Below the pieces are notes generated by a model that was not told the origin of the DNA, did not search any database, and saw nothing but the letters and a program-made list of their open reading frames with translations. Made by a program: the position numbers and the translations under genes. From Methylocystis heyeri (GTDB lineage: Bacteria; Pseudomonadota; Alphaproteobacteria; Rhizobiales; Beijerinckiaceae), in contig NZ_CP046052.1 of NCBI RefSeq assembly GCF_004802635.2, forward strand, positions 4,401,001 to 4,465,000: a stretch of DNA of 64,000 nt, written 5' to 3'. This document shows, in pieces, positions 1 to 10,379 of the stretch (position 1 is the first letter of the stretch; each line of letters begins with the position of its first letter).

Positions 1-296
1 TGATAAATTAGATACATCACGGTCGGGGGCGGCCCGCGCTCGGCCGCCGAGACCGGCGATCTGGGCGCGCGCCCCGGGGAGGGGCGCGTCCGCGCCCTGG
101 GGCGGCGCTGGGGCTTGTCAGAGTATTAGCCGAAACATCGAAAGCCTCGGCCGTGTCTTCGGCTGATCTTGCACAAACATTTGTCTAGGCGCCGCTTCTA
201 TAGCCTTGTCCGTCCGCGCCTCAATTATCTATATAGCAAAATTATATTACGTTCGAAAGCCGCGCCCGAACAAGGCTGGCGCCCCGAGGTGTCCCC
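1..296. other. Non-coding 5' flank
   Basis: No convincing gene is visible. The first 120 bases are very GC-rich with short inverted repeats of GGCGCG type. Bases 215-256 are AT-rich just before the outer-membrane protein start and probably hold its promoter, but I cannot name boxes with confidence. Confidence 0.4.
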
Positions 297-1205
297 ATGA
301 AAAAATCCGTTCTGTCAATATTGGCCGTCGCCGTGTCGGGCGCTTCCGCAGCCGCTGCGGATCTGCCCTCGCGCAAGGCCCCGCCGATCGTTCCCGTGAC
401 GGCTCCGCCGCTTTGGACGGGCCTCTACCTCGGCGTCAACGCCGGCTACGCCTTCAGTGGAAGCTCTGACGTCGATGTGGGGATATACCGCATCACATCG
501 CTCGCTATGGCGCCGCCGACCGGTCTTTCCGTCGCCTCGGCGATCGGCGCCGGCGGTCAATATTCGGCGAACGCCGACGGTTTCATCGGCGGCGGCCAGA
601 TCGGCTATAATTGGCAGTTTTCCGGCAATTGGGTGGTGGGATTCGAGGCGGACATCCAAGGCGTCGCGGGCGCCAGCCAGAAGACGACGAGCAGCAACGC
701 GTTCCAGCCCGCTCCGCAGCAATTCCAGATGATCGCCACGACGGTGACGGCGACGAGGAGCCTCGACTATCTCGGCACGGCGCGAGGCCGCATCGGCTAT
801 CTCGTCACGCCGACCCTGCTGGTCTTCGGCTCCGGAGGTCTCGCCTATGGCGGCGTCGGCTCGAATTTGGGCATTTTCCAGGCCGTGACGACAGGCATGC
901 CGGTCAATCCCGGCTTCGGCTCCACAGGCGGCTATTCCACCACGCGCGTCGGCTGGAGCGCCGGCGGCGGCCTGGAATGGATGTTCCTGCCGAAATGGAG
1001 CGCAAAGCTCGAATATCTCTATTACGACCTCGGCTCCTTCACTTATCCCGGCTCCTGGCTCGGAGCGACCCACACGTTCGACGGCTCGGCGCTGTTCATC
1101 AACGGCGTGAGCGCGACGACGCGATTCGACGGCCATATCGTCCGCGTCGGCCTCAATTATCACATCGATTGGGGAATTCCGGCGCCGACAGTCGCCAAAT
1201 ACTGA
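297..1205 (+). CDS. Outer-membrane beta-barrel protein (Omp25/31-like porin family)
   Basis: A 302-residue protein with a classical Sec signal peptide: MKK, a hydrophobic stretch, and an AAA-ADLP cleavage area near residue 21. The mature N-terminus has a proline-rich segment and then WTGLYLGVNAGYAF, typical of the opacity/Omp25-31 barrels abundant in Hyphomicrobiales. Glycine and aromatic residues alternate through the rest (YNWQFSGNWVVGFEADIQG, LEYLYYDLGSF), as expected of beta-hairpins, and the chain ends in a barrel-closing strand RVGLNYHI. It would sit in the outer membrane; a specific substrate cannot be inferred. It stands alone, with a small divergent-tail neighbour on the other strand. 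Confidence 0.85.
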   Translation: MKKSVLSILAVAVSGASAAAADLPSRKAPPIVPVTAPPLWTGLYLGVNAGYAFSGSSDVDVGIYRITSLAMAPPTGLSVASAIGAGGQYSANADGFIGGGQIGYNWQFSGNWVVGFEADIQGVAGASQKTTSSNAFQPAPQQFQMIATTVTATRSLDYLGTARGRIGYLVTPTLLVFGSGGLAYGGVGSNLGIFQAVTTGMPVNPGFGSTGGYSTTRVGWSAGGGLEWMFLPKWSAKLEYLYYDLGSFTYPGSWLGATHTFDGSALFINGVSATTRFDGHIVRVGLNYHIDWGIPAPTVAKY

Positions 1206-1363
1206 ACGACCGTCGGGGCGGCGAGAGCCGCTCCGCCTATCATCATCTCCACGTTAAAATTCGGGGCATGGCGGAGTTCCCGTCGAGGGCGATAAAGAAC
1301 GACCTGACGTTCTGCGTCTCGATTCGACGACGCTCGTAACCGCCCGCTTCGCTCGAGAATGTT

Positions 1364-1753
1364 CTACGCGCCGCCGCAGACATGTTCGGAATCGGGCAGC
1401 TTCCAACTCTTCTTGGTGCGCAGGTTGGTCGTGTAATAGACCTTGCCGCGCGTGTCGCCCGGCGGGCAGTTCAACGGCGTACTGATGAAACACATGCGTA
1501 CGCGGTCCCCCTTGCGCGATTCTTCGATCGCCGGCACGGTTTCATAGGAAACCTGGTAGCCGCCGTTGGAAAAGCGCACGGCGCTGCCCGAATTCGGAAT
1601 CGGCGCAGAGCCGTCGACGAGCCGCGTCTCAACGGCGTCGACGATGGTCACCACGCATGCGCCGACGCGGGTCGGCAAGGCGCCGCCGTTTTCGGCGCAG
1701 GCGGGGTTTGCGATCAAGGCGAGGATAATCCAGATCAGGCGGCTATGCGTCAT
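1364..1753 (-). CDS. Small secreted protein of unknown function
   Basis: A 129-residue product if translation begins at MTHSRLIW (ATG at 1753). I prefer this start because it places a signal peptide (hydrophobic IILALIA, cleavage at ACA-EN) at the N-terminus. The mature part has four cysteines (GACVV, RMCF, LNCPP, HVCGG), suggesting two disulfides in the periplasm. No family is recognised. It is convergent with the outer-membrane gene and divergent from the nif operon that starts at 1995, and its start lies about 110 bases from the NifA sites. Confidence 0.55.
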   Translation of the reverse strand: MTHSRLIWIILALIANPACAENGGALPTRVGACVVTIVDAVETRLVDGSAPIPNSGSAVRFSNGGYQVSYETVPAIEESRKGDRVRMCFISTPLNCPPGDTRGKVYYTTNLRTKKSWKLPDSEHVCGGA

Positions 1754-1862
1754 TTCGGCCCCTTCGAAAGGCGTAAGCTCATTATCCCATATCACAATGC
1801 GCGGCGACGGACCGCAACGGCGCTCCCGATGCGCTGCTGTTGAAGCGCGTCCCGGGCTGGAT

Positions 1863-1895
1863 TGTCAGAGTCCCTACAATGTGGGTTAGCCGACA
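1863..1895. promoter_or_regulatory. Two tandem NifA upstream activator sites
   Basis: Two perfect TGT-N10-ACA elements lie end to end: 1863-1878 and 1880-1895, 17 bases apart centre to centre. They sit 62 and 45 bases upstream of the -24 box of the iscA-nifU operon. TGT-N10-ACA is the established binding motif of NifA. Occupancy is inferred. Confidence 0.85.
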
Positions 1896-1939
1896 GGGGG
1901 AAGCCCTGTTTTCCCTTGTTTTCGGCCCGTCTCCCGGGT

Positions 1940-1955
1940 TGGCATGACGGTTGCT
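1940..1955 (+). promoter_or_regulatory. Sigma-54 promoter of the iscA-nifUSV operon
   Basis: TGGCAT-N5-TTGCT matches the TGGCAC-N5-TTGCA consensus with the invariant GG and GC ten bases apart. Transcription would start near 1966, about 29 bases before the iscA ATG at 1995. Confidence 0.88.
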
Positions 1956-1994
1956 TCTCGTCCGGCAGCAAAAATCATCGGACGGAGCGTCACA

Positions 1995-2315
1995 ATGATC
2001 CAACTCACGGATAGCGCTATGAGTGCAGTAAGGTCGGCGATTGCGGGCGCTGGGCCCGACGTCGAGGGCCTTCGCATCATGGTGGAGGCCGGCGGCTGCG
2101 CGGGGTTCAAATATATGATGGGTCTCGTCAACGAGACCAACCCGAGCGATCTCCTGATCGAGCGCGACGGCGTCAAGGTGTTCATCGAGGAAGGCAGTCT
2201 CCCTTACCTCGAGGGCGCCAAGGTCGATTTCGTGATCAGCCTCGAGGGATCGGGCTTCACCTTCGACAATCCGCAAGCCAAGTCGAGCTGCTCCTGCGGC
2301 AAATCCTTCGGCTGA
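1995..2315 (+). CDS. iscA: IscA/HesB-type Fe-S assembly protein, nif-linked
   Basis: An A-type carrier of 106 residues that would receive or deliver Fe-S clusters to nitrogenase-related proteins. The three ligand cysteines are visible: one in EAGGCAGFKYMMG and the C-terminal pair in SCSCGKS. I start at MIQLTDSAM (1995) because upstream codons overlap the sigma-54 promoter at 1940-1955. It is the first gene of a NifA-controlled operon and precedes nifU by 23 bases, the usual iscA-nifU-nifS order of diazotrophic proteobacteria. A second, distinct A-type gene lies in the nifB operon at 27728-28075. Confidence 0.92.
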   Translation: MIQLTDSAMSAVRSAIAGAGPDVEGLRIMVEAGGCAGFKYMMGLVNETNPSDLLIERDGVKVFIEEGSLPYLEGAKVDFVISLEGSGFTFDNPQAKSSCSCGKSFG

Positions 2316-2338
2316 CCGGATCCTGAGGAGAGGTCGCG

Positions 2339-3343
2339 ATGTGGGACTATACCGATAAAGTCAAAGATTACTTCTTCAACCCGAAGAACGCCGGCGTTCT
2401 CAATGAAGCCAACGCCGTGGGCGAAGTGGGCGCCATCGCCTGTGGAGACGCGCTGAAGCTGATGCTCAGCGTCGATCCGGAAAGCGAGGTCATCCTCGAA
2501 GCCAAATTCCAGACTTTCGGTTGCGGTTCGGCCATCGCGTCCTCATCGGCGTTGACCGAGATCATCATCGGCAAGACCCTCGATGAAGCGCTGAAGATCA
2601 CCAATCAGGACATCGCCGATTTTCTGGGCGGCTTGCCGCCCGAGAAAATGCATTGCTCCGTGATGGGTTACGAGGCGCTTCAGTCGGCGGTCGCAAATTA
2701 TCGCGGTGAAGTCTGGAAGGACGACCACGAAGAAGGCGAGCTGGTCTGCAAGTGCTTCGGCGTCGACGCGGGTCTGATCGAACGCGCGATCAAGATGAAT
2801 AAGCTGACCACGGTCGAACAGATCACCGATTACACCAAGGCCGGCGGCGGCTGCCTCACCTGCTTCGACAAGCTCGAGGAGATTCTCTCCAACGCCAATG
2901 CGGAGATGGTCGCGGAAGGCCTGCTGGCAGAGCACGAGGCCTATCGCGTCGGCGCGGCCGATCCCAAGAAGTTGAAGGAAAAAGCGCAGGCCGCCAAGGC
3001 GCAGGCGGCTCAGGCCCCGCAGCCCCAGCCGCAGCAGACGCTTACCCAGATATCTCCTCTGGCGCCGATGTCTCCGCTGCCGCCGCCTTCGGCCGGAATG
3101 ACCAATCTGCAGAAGATCCGCATGATCGAAGAGATCATCGAGGAGCTGCGTCCCCATCTGAAAAAAGACGGCGGCGATTGCGAGCTGGTCGATGTCGACG
3201 GCTCCAATGTTCTCGTCAAACTCTCCGGCGCCTGCGTCGGATGTCAGCTGTCCAGCGTCACACTCTCGGGAATTCAGGAGCGGCTGATGGCCAAGCTCGG
3301 TTTCCCGGTCCGCGTCGTGCCGGTCGGCCGCAACGCGCATTAA
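2339..3343 (+). CDS. nifU: NifU Fe-S cluster scaffold
   Basis: A full-length 334-residue NifU with its three modules. Residues 1-125 are the IscU-like domain, with cysteines in AIACGD, FGCGSA and MHCSVMG. Residues about 135-180 are the central BFD-like [2Fe-2S] domain, with CKCFG and GGGCLTC. Residues about 255-334 are the C-terminal Nfu domain, with GACVGC. A proline, alanine and glutamine-rich linker (about 220-250) separates the last two. It assembles clusters from NifS-derived sulfur for NifH and the FeMo-co pathway. A GAGGAG ribosome site lies 8 bases before the ATG, and nifS follows after 11 bases. Confidence 0.97.
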   Translation: MWDYTDKVKDYFFNPKNAGVLNEANAVGEVGAIACGDALKLMLSVDPESEVILEAKFQTFGCGSAIASSSALTEIIIGKTLDEALKITNQDIADFLGGLPPEKMHCSVMGYEALQSAVANYRGEVWKDDHEEGELVCKCFGVDAGLIERAIKMNKLTTVEQITDYTKAGGGCLTCFDKLEEILSNANAEMVAEGLLAEHEAYRVGAADPKKLKEKAQAAKAQAAQAPQPQPQQTLTQISPLAPMSPLPPPSAGMTNLQKIRMIEEIIEELRPHLKKDGGDCELVDVDGSNVLVKLSGACVGCQLSSVTLSGIQERLMAKLGFPVRVVPVGRNAH

Positions 3344-3354
3344 CGGAGCAGGCC

Positions 3355-4557
3355 ATGAAGCCGGTTTACCTCGACAATAATGCGACGACGCGGGTCGATC
3401 CGGAGGTCGTCTCGGCGATGCTGCCGTTCTTTTCCGAACAGTTCGGAAATCCGTCGTCGATACATTCCTTCGGCGCCAGCGTCGGCGCCGCGGTGAAGAC
3501 GGCGCGCGGCCAGTTGCAGGCTCTGCTGGGAACGGCTCACGATCACGAGATCATCTATACCTCCGGCGGCACCGAGGCGGACAACACCGCCATACTGTCG
3601 GCTCTGGAATCCCTGCCGGACCGCAACGAGATCGTGACCAGCAAGGTGGAGCATCCGGCGGTCCTGTCTCTTTGTCAGCACCTCGAAAAGACCGGGCGCG
3701 CCAAGGTTCACTATATCGGCGTCGACTCGCTCGGCCGCATCGACATCGAAGCCTATCGCGCCGCCCTTTCGGACAAGGTGGCGCTGGTGACGCTCATGTG
3801 GGCCAACAACGAGACCGGCACGATCTTCCCGATCGAAGGCTTGGCCGATCTCGCCAAGGAGCATGGCGCCCTATTCCACACCGACGCCGTGCAGGCGGTC
3901 GGCAAAGTGCCGATCTCGCTGAAGGACAGCTCGATCGACATGCTATCTCTTTCCGGCCACAAGCTGCATGCGCCCAAGGGCATAGGCGCCCTCTACGTCA
4001 AGCGCGGCGCGCGCTTCAAACCGCTTCTGCGGGGCGGGCATCAGGAGCGCGGACGCCGCGCCGGCACCGAGAACACTCCGGCCATCATCGGACTCGGCAA
4101 GGCCGCGGAACTCGCGCTCGCGCATATGTCCGAGGAACAAACCAGGGTGAAGGCGCTGCGCGACCGTCTCGAGGGCGGGCTGCTCCAGCGCATCCCCAAT
4201 TGCTTCGTCAACGGCGACCTCCACGACCGCCTGCCCAACACCTGCAACATCGCTTTCGAATATGTGGAGGGCGAGGGCATATTGCTGCATCTGACACGAG
4301 CCGGAATTGCGGCGTCATCGGGCTCCGCATGCACTTCGGGTTCGCTGGAGCCGTCGCATGTCCTGCGCGCCATGAACATCCCCTTCACCGCGGCGCATGG
4401 ATCCATTCGCTTCTCGCTGTCGCGCGACAATGTCGACGAGGACGTCGATCGCGTGCTGGAGACCATGCCGGGCATTCTGGAGAAGCTGCGTGCGCTGTCG
4501 CCCTTCTGGACCGGGGACGACAAGGGCGGAAAAGAATTCAAGCCGGTTTACGCCTGA
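3355..4557 (+). CDS. nifS: NifS cysteine desulfurase
   Basis: A 400-residue PLP enzyme that frees sulfur from cysteine for NifU. The PLP lysine is Lys203 in SGHKLHAPKG, and the persulfide cysteine is Cys326 in SSGSACTSG. The start MKPVYLDNNATTR at 3355 is the conserved family N-terminus and has GGAGCAGG just upstream. A longer in-frame extension to 3178 would overlap nifU and is rejected. It sits between nifU and nifV with short gaps, so the genes are likely co-translated. Confidence 0.97.
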   Translation: MKPVYLDNNATTRVDPEVVSAMLPFFSEQFGNPSSIHSFGASVGAAVKTARGQLQALLGTAHDHEIIYTSGGTEADNTAILSALESLPDRNEIVTSKVEHPAVLSLCQHLEKTGRAKVHYIGVDSLGRIDIEAYRAALSDKVALVTLMWANNETGTIFPIEGLADLAKEHGALFHTDAVQAVGKVPISLKDSSIDMLSLSGHKLHAPKGIGALYVKRGARFKPLLRGGHQERGRRAGTENTPAIIGLGKAAELALAHMSEEQTRVKALRDRLEGGLLQRIPNCFVNGDLHDRLPNTCNIAFEYVEGEGILLHLTRAGIAASSGSACTSGSLEPSHVLRAMNIPFTAAHGSIRFSLSRDNVDEDVDRVLETMPGILEKLRALSPFWTGDDKGGKEFKPVYA

Positions 4558-4566
4558 GGCGCGCCC

Positions 4567-5742
4567 GTGAACAAGGATCGGACCCGAATCTACATCAACG
4601 ATACGACGCTGAGGGACGGCGAACAGGCTCCCGGCGTCGCCTTCACCGCCGATGAAAAGCTCGCGATCGCGCGGGCCCTGGCGGACGCCGGCGTCGACGA
4701 GATCGAGGCCGGCACCCCCGCCATGGGCGCCGACGAGATCGAAGCCATCGGCGCCATAGCGTCGGAGGGTCTGCCCTGCCGGGTGAGCGCCTGGTGCCGG
4801 GCGGTCAAATCGGATGTCGACGCCGCGTTGAGCGCCGGCGTGAGCCATGTCAACATTTCGACCCCGATGTCGAGGCTGCAGATCGGCGTCAAGCTCAACA
4901 CCGACGTCAGGGGCGCCGCCGAGCGCGCGCGGCAGGTGGTGGCTTACGCCGTTTCCAGAGGCCTGTCGGTCGCTCTCGGCGGCGAAGATTCCTCTCGCGC
5001 CGATCCTCGCGACATCGGCGAGATTCTCCGCGCTGCGGCGCAGGAAGGCGCGACGCGCTTCCGCTTCGCCGATACGCTCGGCCTGCTCGATCCCTTCGCG
5101 GCCTATGAATCGATCAGGCATGTGACTCAGGAAACCGATCTCCCGATCGAGTTTCACGGTCACGACGACGTAGGCCTCGCCACTGCCAACACACTGGCGG
5201 CGATCCGGGGCGGCGCCAGCAACGCCTCGGTCACCGTGCTCGGTCTCGGAGAGCGGGCCGGAAACGCGGCTCTCGAAGAAGTCGCCGCGGCTCTCGGCCA
5301 TGTCTGCGAGGGACGCACCAATATAGACCTCAAGAAGCTTCAGGGTCTCGCCAGGATCGTCGCCGCAGCCTCGCAAAGAAAGATCGGACGCGCCAAGGCG
5401 ATCGTCGGTTCCGACATCTTCACCCATGAATCGGGTATTCATGTCGCGGCGCTGCTCAAGGACGCACGCACCTATCAGGGACTCGACCCGGCGGCGCTGG
5501 GCCGGCGCAACAAGATCCTGATCGCGAAGCATTCGGGCCTCGCGGCGATCGCCAGCCGATGCGAGGAGCTCGGCGTCGTGCTGGATCCTGCCGCCGCCGC
5601 TCGCGTGCTCGATCAGGTGAAAAGACGCGCCCGGGCCAAGAAGCCTCCGTTCAGCAGGGCTGAATTCAGCCGCGTGATCGAACGCGCCCGTCATGAGAGT
5701 GCGCATCAGGCGACGCACGCCGGAACCAGAGGCCTGTCATGA
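4567..5742 (+). CDS. nifV: NifV homocitrate synthase
   Basis: Condenses acetyl-CoA with 2-oxoglutarate to give homocitrate, the organic ligand of FeMo-co. The 391-residue protein opens with [16 protein letters not shown], the DRE-TIM metallolyase motif, and carries the metal-binding [11 protein letters not shown] and the ESGIHV motif downstream. Start is GTG at 4567, giving [14 protein letters not shown]. The stop overlaps the next gene by four bases (ATGA at 5739), indicating coupled translation with cysE. Confidence 0.96.
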   Translation: MNKDRTRIYINDTTLRDGEQAPGVAFTADEKLAIARALADAGVDEIEAGTPAMGADEIEAIGAIASEGLPCRVSAWCRAVKSDVDAALSAGVSHVNISTPMSRLQIGVKLNTDVRGAAERARQVVAYAVSRGLSVALGGEDSSRADPRDIGEILRAAAQEGATRFRFADTLGLLDPFAAYESIRHVTQETDLPIEFHGHDDVGLATANTLAAIRGGASNASVTVLGLGERAGNAALEEVAAALGHVCEGRTNIDLKKLQGLARIVAAASQRKIGRAKAIVGSDIFTHESGIHVAALLKDARTYQGLDPAALGRRNKILIAKHSGLAAIASRCEELGVVLDPAAAARVLDQVKRRARAKKPPFSRAEFSRVIERARHESAHQATHAGTRGLS

Positions 5743-6509
5743 ACGCGATCGCAGCGCTTTTTCCCGCGGTGAAGCTGGCGCCTCCGGATTTCGTGCAAAC
5801 GCTGCGCGAAGACATCGGATGCGTCTCGCAAAGGGACCCGGCGGCGCGCGGAAAGCTCGAGACGCTTCTGCTCTATCCCGGCGTGCACGCCGTTCTGTGG
5901 CACAGGCTGGCCAACCGGCTGTGGCGGGCCGACTATAAATTCCCGGCCCGTTTCGTCTCGTGGTTTTCGAGACTGGTCACCAATATCGACATACATCCCG
6001 GAGCCGCCATCGGCTCGCGCCTCTTCATCGATCACGGCGCAGGGGTCGTCATCGGCGAGACCGCGGTGATCGGCGACGATGTGACGATCTACCATGGGGT
6101 GACGCTGGGCGGCACCTCATGGTCGGGCGGCAAGCGCCATCCGACCCTGGAAAACGGCGTGCTGATCGGAGCCGGGGCGAAGATCCTGGGGCCTGTGGTC
6201 GTCGGCGCGGGCGCCCGGATCGGCGCCAACTCGGTGGTGATCGAGGACGTGCCGCCGGAGATGACGGTGGTCGGCATACCGGGTCGCATCGTCAGGGACG
6301 AGCCTCGTCGACGCAACATAAACGGTCGCATCGATCTCGCGCATCACCTGATCCCGGACCCGGTGGGCGACGCTATCTCGACGCTGATCGACCGGATCGC
6401 CTTTCTCGAGGCGCGACTGGCGCATGTGCAACTCAAGATGAACGAAGCATCGCCCGCGGTTCAGGCGGATGTAGCGAAGGAAGGGACACAAGGTCATGAG
6501 CATCCTTGA
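5739..6509 (+). CDS. cysE: Serine O-acetyltransferase, nif-linked
   Basis: A 256-residue CysE that makes O-acetylserine for cysteine synthesis, here probably raising cysteine supply for NifS. The C-terminal half is a left-handed beta helix of hexapeptide repeats ([27 protein letters not shown] in outline) with the catalytic DHGAG and YHGVTLGG motifs. It overlaps nifV by ATGA and nifW by 14 bases. Placement of cysE between nifV and nifW is known from Azotobacter-type nif operons. Confidence 0.93.
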   Translation: MNAIAALFPAVKLAPPDFVQTLREDIGCVSQRDPAARGKLETLLLYPGVHAVLWHRLANRLWRADYKFPARFVSWFSRLVTNIDIHPGAAIGSRLFIDHGAGVVIGETAVIGDDVTIYHGVTLGGTSWSGGKRHPTLENGVLIGAGAKILGPVVVGAGARIGANSVVIEDVPPEMTVVGIPGRIVRDEPRRRNINGRIDLAHHLIPDPVGDAISTLIDRIAFLEARLAHVQLKMNEASPAVQADVAKEGTQGHEHP

Positions 6510-6834
6510 CGAGCTGCGCAAACTCTCCACGGCCGAAGAGTTCTTCGAGGCCCTCGGCGTGGAATATGACCCCGCCGTCGTGCGCGTGGCGCGGCTGCAT
6601 ATTCTGCGTCGCATGGGCGAATATCTGCACAAGGGCGGCGTCGACGAAACCAGCGACGCCGAGGCGCGTGCGGCCTGCCAGGATTTCCTCGCGAAAGCCT
6701 ACGCCGATTTCGTCGCCTCCTCTCCGATCCAGGAACGGGTGTTCAAGGTGCACAAGGATGCGGTGAAGCCGACCGAGCCGCCCAAAAAGCAGTTCGTCGC
6801 CTTGAACCTCGGCGGCGGCGGATCGGCCGCTTAG
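6496..6834 (+). CDS. nifW: NifW nitrogenase stabilising/protective protein
   Basis: A 112-residue protein matching Nif[30 protein letters not shown], then the [22 protein letters not shown] segment conserved in the family. NifW associates with the MoFe protein and is linked to its maturation and oxygen protection. It has an AAGGAAGGG ribosome site within the end of cysE. It ends the cofactor part of this operon; fixA starts 163 bases on, with no clear sigma-54 box between them. Confidence 0.95.
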   Translation: MSILDELRKLSTAEEFFEALGVEYDPAVVRVARLHILRRMGEYLHKGGVDETSDAEARAACQDFLAKAYADFVASSPIQERVFKVHKDAVKPTEPPKKQFVALNLGGGGSAA

Positions 6835-6997
6835 GATCGCGCTTGCTCGGCCGAAACAAAGAGGCGGCGCGCGGGGCGAACCTGCTTCGCGAAATTGCCG
6901 CGTCCGGCTTTTTGCGGCGCAGGTCCCGGCGAAGCCAAATATGCGGGGATCGCCCCGCTGTAGAACCAGACAAACAACCGAAACAAGGAGATGCGCC

Positions 6998-7849
6998 GTG
7001 AAGATACTGGTGTGCATCAAGCAGGTGCCGGACAGCGCTCAGATACGCGTGCATCCCGTCACCAATACGATCATGCGCCAGGGCGTGCCGACGATCATCA
7101 ATCCCTATGATCTGTTCTCGCTTGAGGAGGCGTTGCGCCTGCGGGACAAATTTGGCGGAGAAGTGACAGTCCTGACAATGGGCCCTCCGATGGCGGCGGA
7201 TTCGCTACGCAAGGCCCTGGCTATTGGAGCCGATCGCGCCGTGTTGCTCACGGACCGTTTCTTCGCCGGCTCCGACACTCTCGCGACGACCTATGCTCTG
7301 GCCCAGGCGATCCGCAAGATCCAGGAGGTGTTCGGCGAGCAGGACATCGTCTTTGCAGGAAAGCAGACAATCGACGGCGATACCGCGCAGGTCGGTCCCG
7401 GCGTCGCCAAGCGCCTCGAACTGCTGCAGCTCACCTATGTCTCGAAAATCGAGAACTGCGAGCCGGAAAAGCGCGAGATCATCGTAGAGAGGCGTGCGGA
7501 AGGCGGCGTGCAGATCCTGCAGACCAAGCTCCCCTGCCTGATCACGATGCTCGAAGGCACCAATGAAATCCGCCGCGGAACGATCGACGATTCCCTGCGC
7601 GCCGCCCGGGCCGAGATCGTGACCTGGAGCGCGAAGGACGCCGGCATCGCGGACCTCACGAAATGCGGCCTGAAAGGCTCGCCCACGATCGTCAAGAAAG
7701 TGTTTGCGCCGACCCCGCGCTCTGATCGCGCAGCCTTGATCGAACCGGCTAAAACGGCCGCAGAATCGGCCGAGGCGTTGATTGGCGCGATTTTCGCTAA
7801 GAAAGCGTCGCTCGAAAGCGATATGGCCAAATTGGCGAGCGGTTCCTAA
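6998..7849 (+). CDS. fixA: FixA, electron transfer flavoprotein beta subunit
   Basis: A 283-residue ETF-beta homologue. I choose the GTG at 6998 ([15 protein letters not shown]) because AAGGAG at 6985-6990 is seven bases upstream; the ATG at 6991 touches that site directly. With FixB it forms the flavoprotein of the FixABCX complex, which bifurcates electrons from NADH to quinone and to a low-potential ferredoxin or flavodoxin serving nitrogenase. Conserved ETF-beta stretches are seen ([27 protein letters not shown]). Confidence 0.95.
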   Translation: MKILVCIKQVPDSAQIRVHPVTNTIMRQGVPTIINPYDLFSLEEALRLRDKFGGEVTVLTMGPPMAADSLRKALAIGADRAVLLTDRFFAGSDTLATTYALAQAIRKIQEVFGEQDIVFAGKQTIDGDTAQVGPGVAKRLELLQLTYVSKIENCEPEKREIIVERRAEGGVQILQTKLPCLITMLEGTNEIRRGTIDDSLRAARAEIVTWSAKDAGIADLTKCGLKGSPTIVKKVFAPTPRSDRAALIEPAKTAAESAEALIGAIFAKKASLESDMAKLASGS

Positions 7850-7859
7850 GGAGAGCAAG

Positions 7860-8960
7860 ATGTCCGAAGCTACGGCTGCGCCCGCACAAAGCCGGGCCAA
7901 CCAGAAAAAGGAACTCCCGGAACATTTCCGCGACTATAAGCACGTCTGGGTGTTTATCGAGCAGGAACGCGGCGAGGTCCATCCGGTTTCCTGGGAACTG
8001 CTCGGCGCAGGCAGAAAGCTCGCCGACAAGCTCGGAGTCGATCTCGCCGGCGTCGTTCTCGGCGCGCCCGGCGAGGGAACCCGCAAGGCGGTGAAGGAAG
8101 CTTTCCATTACGGCGCCGACGTCGCCTATCTGGTCGAAGACCCGATTCTCACCGACTACCGCAACGAGCCCTATTCCAAGGCCCTGACGCAGCTCGTCAA
8201 TACGCATAAGCCGGAAATTCTCCTGCTCGGCGCGACGACGCTGGGGAGAGATCTCGCCGGATCGGTCGCCACCACGCTGCTGACCGGCCTCACCGCCGAT
8301 TGCACGGAACTCGCGGTCGACGCTGACGGTTCCCTGGCGGCGACGCGGCCGACTTTCGGCGGGTCGCTGCTGTGCACGATCTACACTCTCAATTATCGGC
8401 CGCAGATGGCGACGGTTCGTCCGCGCCAGATGCCGATGCCGGCGCGCGACGAAGCGAAAGAGGGTCGCATCGTCGAGTTCAAGGCGGATCTCGACGAAGA
8501 GTCGATCATCACCAAGATCCTGAAGTTCATTCCCGACCGCGAATCTTCGAAGACCAACCTCGCCTTCGCGGATGTGGTCGTGGCCGGCGGACTTGGATTG
8601 CAGAGCGCCGAAAATTTTCAGCTCGTGCGCAATCTCGCCACGACGCTGGGCGCCGAGTTCGGCGGATCGCGGCCTCTGGTCCAGAAGGGCTGGATCGGGG
8701 CGGATCGACAGATCGGACAAACCGGAAAGACGATCCGGCCGAAGCTCTATATCGCTGCCGGGATCTCGGGCGCGATTCAGCATCGTGTGGGCGTCGAGGG
8801 CGCCGATATGATCGTGGCGATCAATACCGACAAAAACGCGCCCATCTTCGATTTCGCCCATCTCGGCATCGTCACCGACGCCATCCGTCTGCTGCCCGCC
8901 CTGACCGAGGCGTTCCGCAGGAGACTGTCTCCCCACCAGAGAGATCGTCTTGCAAGCTGA
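7860..8960 (+). CDS. fixB: FixB, electron transfer flavoprotein alpha subunit
   Basis: A 366-residue ETF-alpha homologue starting at [10 protein letters not shown] (7860) behind AAGGAGAGCAAG. The C-terminal FAD-binding domain is clear: [15 protein letters not shown], then the [23 protein letters not shown] signature and [12 protein letters not shown]. It follows fixA by ten bases. The N-terminal part carries the ETF Rossmann-like domain. It works with FixA in the bifurcating complex. Confidence 0.95.
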   Translation: MSEATAAPAQSRANQKKELPEHFRDYKHVWVFIEQERGEVHPVSWELLGAGRKLADKLGVDLAGVVLGAPGEGTRKAVKEAFHYGADVAYLVEDPILTDYRNEPYSKALTQLVNTHKPEILLLGATTLGRDLAGSVATTLLTGLTADCTELAVDADGSLAATRPTFGGSLLCTIYTLNYRPQMATVRPRQMPMPARDEAKEGRIVEFKADLDEESIITKILKFIPDRESSKTNLAFADVVVAGGLGLQSAENFQLVRNLATTLGAEFGGSRPLVQKGWIGADRQIGQTGKTIRPKLYIAAGISGAIQHRVGVEGADMIVAINTDKNAPIFDFAHLGIVTDAIRLLPALTEAFRRRLSPHQRDRLAS

Positions 8961-9029
8961 TTTGTCGAAACGCCGAGTGTTTTCCGTCCCGCGGGGGCGA
9001 GCAGTGAGAGCGAGCAACAGGAGGGTTCC

Positions 9030-10337
9030 ATGATCGACGAGAAATTCGACGCCATCGTCATTGGGGCCGGCATGGCGGGCAATGCCGCCGCCTACACCAT
9101 GGCGTCGCGGGGCCTCAAGGTGCTGCAGCTGGAGCGGGGCGAATATCCCGGTTCCAAGAACGTGCAGGGCGGCATTCTCTATGCCGACATGCTGGAGAAG
9201 ATCATCCCCAACTTTCGGGAGGAAGCGCCGCTCGAACGCCATCTGGTCGAGCAGCGCTTCTGGATGATGACCGATCGGTCTCATACCGCGCTTCAGTACC
9301 GGTCCGACGACTTCAACGAGGAAAAGCCCAATCGCTACACCATCATCCGTTCCCAGTTCGACCGCTGGTTCTCGAGAGAGGCGCAGTCGAAGGGCGCGAT
9401 AGTGATCAGCGAGACGACGGTGACCGAACTCGTCAGCGACGCTTACGGCAAGGTCATCGGCGTGCTGACGGATCGGCGTGGCGGCACCATCTTCGCGGAT
9501 GTCGTCGTCATCGCAGAGGGCGTCAACGGCCTGCTCGGGACCCGAGCCGGCCTGCGGGAGGCTCCGAAGGCCGAACATGTCGCGCTGGCCGTGAAGGAAA
9601 TGCATTTCCTTCCGCGCGAGACCATCGAATCGCGCTTCAACCTCGTCGGCGACGAAGGCGTGGTGATCGAGGCAGCCGGAACGATTTCCAAGGGTATGAC
9701 GGGCATGGGCTTCGTCTACACCAACAAGGAGAGCGTCTCGGTCGGTCTCGGCTGTCTGGTTTCGGATTTCGCCGGCGCTTCCGAGACGCCCTACGGGCTG
9801 CTCGAGGCCTTCAAGTCCCACCCTTCGATCAAGCCCCTTCTGGAGGGGTCGGAAGTCAAGGAATATGCCGCTCATCTTATTCCAGAAGGCGGCTACAAGG
9901 CGATTCCCGAACTGGTGGGCGATGGCTGGGTGGTCGTGGGCGACGCCGCGCAGTTGAACAACGCCATTCATCGCGAAGGCTCTAATCTCGCCATGACCTC
10001 GGGGCGGCTGGCGGCTGAAGCGATCTTCCAGGTTAAATCGCGCCGCGAGCCTATGACGAAGCAAAATCTCTCTTTGTACAAAAAGTACCTCGAAGAGAGC
10101 TTCGTCATGAAGGATCTGAAAAAATACAAAGACATGCCGGAACTTCTGCATACCCAGGCGAAGAACTACTTTCTCGCCTATCCAGCGCTCCTCTCAAATG
10201 CGATGGAGAACTATCTGCGCGTCGACGGCACGCCGAAAATCGAAAAGGAAAAGGCGTCGGTGCGCGCCTTCGTGAAAGAAAGAAAATGGACCGGCCTGTT
10301 TGGCGACGCGGTGCGTCTGGCCCGCGCCTGGCGATGA
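9030..10337 (+). CDS. fixC: FixC flavoprotein (ETF-quinone oxidoreductase-like)
   Basis: A 435-residue FAD protein with the dinucleotide motif [16 protein letters not shown] at residues 5-20, and the second FAD stretch [25 protein letters not shown] in outline near residue 310. It is homologous to ETF:ubiquinone oxidoreductase and carries the quinone-side branch of FixABCX. It has an ACAGGAGG ribosome site. FixX is encoded 42 bases downstream, as in rhizobia and Azotobacter. Confidence 0.95.
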   Translation: MIDEKFDAIVIGAGMAGNAAAYTMASRGLKVLQLERGEYPGSKNVQGGILYADMLEKIIPNFREEAPLERHLVEQRFWMMTDRSHTALQYRSDDFNEEKPNRYTIIRSQFDRWFSREAQSKGAIVISETTVTELVSDAYGKVIGVLTDRRGGTIFADVVVIAEGVNGLLGTRAGLREAPKAEHVALAVKEMHFLPRETIESRFNLVGDEGVVIEAAGTISKGMTGMGFVYTNKESVSVGLGCLVSDFAGASETPYGLLEAFKSHPSIKPLLEGSEVKEYAAHLIPEGGYKAIPELVGDGWVVVGDAAQLNNAIHREGSNLAMTSGRLAAEAIFQVKSRREPMTKQNLSLYKKYLEESFVMKDLKKYKDMPELLHTQAKNYFLAYPALLSNAMENYLRVDGTPKIEKEKASVRAFVKERKWTGLFGDAVRLARAWR

Positions 10338-10379
10338 CGACAGGACAGATCGAACTCTTTGAGAGAGAAGGGGACAGTC

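Noticed and set aside
6991-6993. ATG as the fixA start
   Set aside because: It abuts the AAGGAG ribosome site and is not in the fixA frame; the GTG at 6998 has proper spacing and gives the conserved N-terminus.
6835-6997. A separate sigma-54/NifA promoter for fixABCX
   Set aside because: No GG-N10-GC box of usable quality and no TGT-N10-ACA is found in the gap, so read-through from the iscA-nifU promoter is more likely.
7797-10151. A 784-codon open frame on the minus strand
   Set aside because: It is antisense to fixA-fixB-fixC, which have strong family matches and ribosome sites. Long antisense frames are a by-product of the high GC content.
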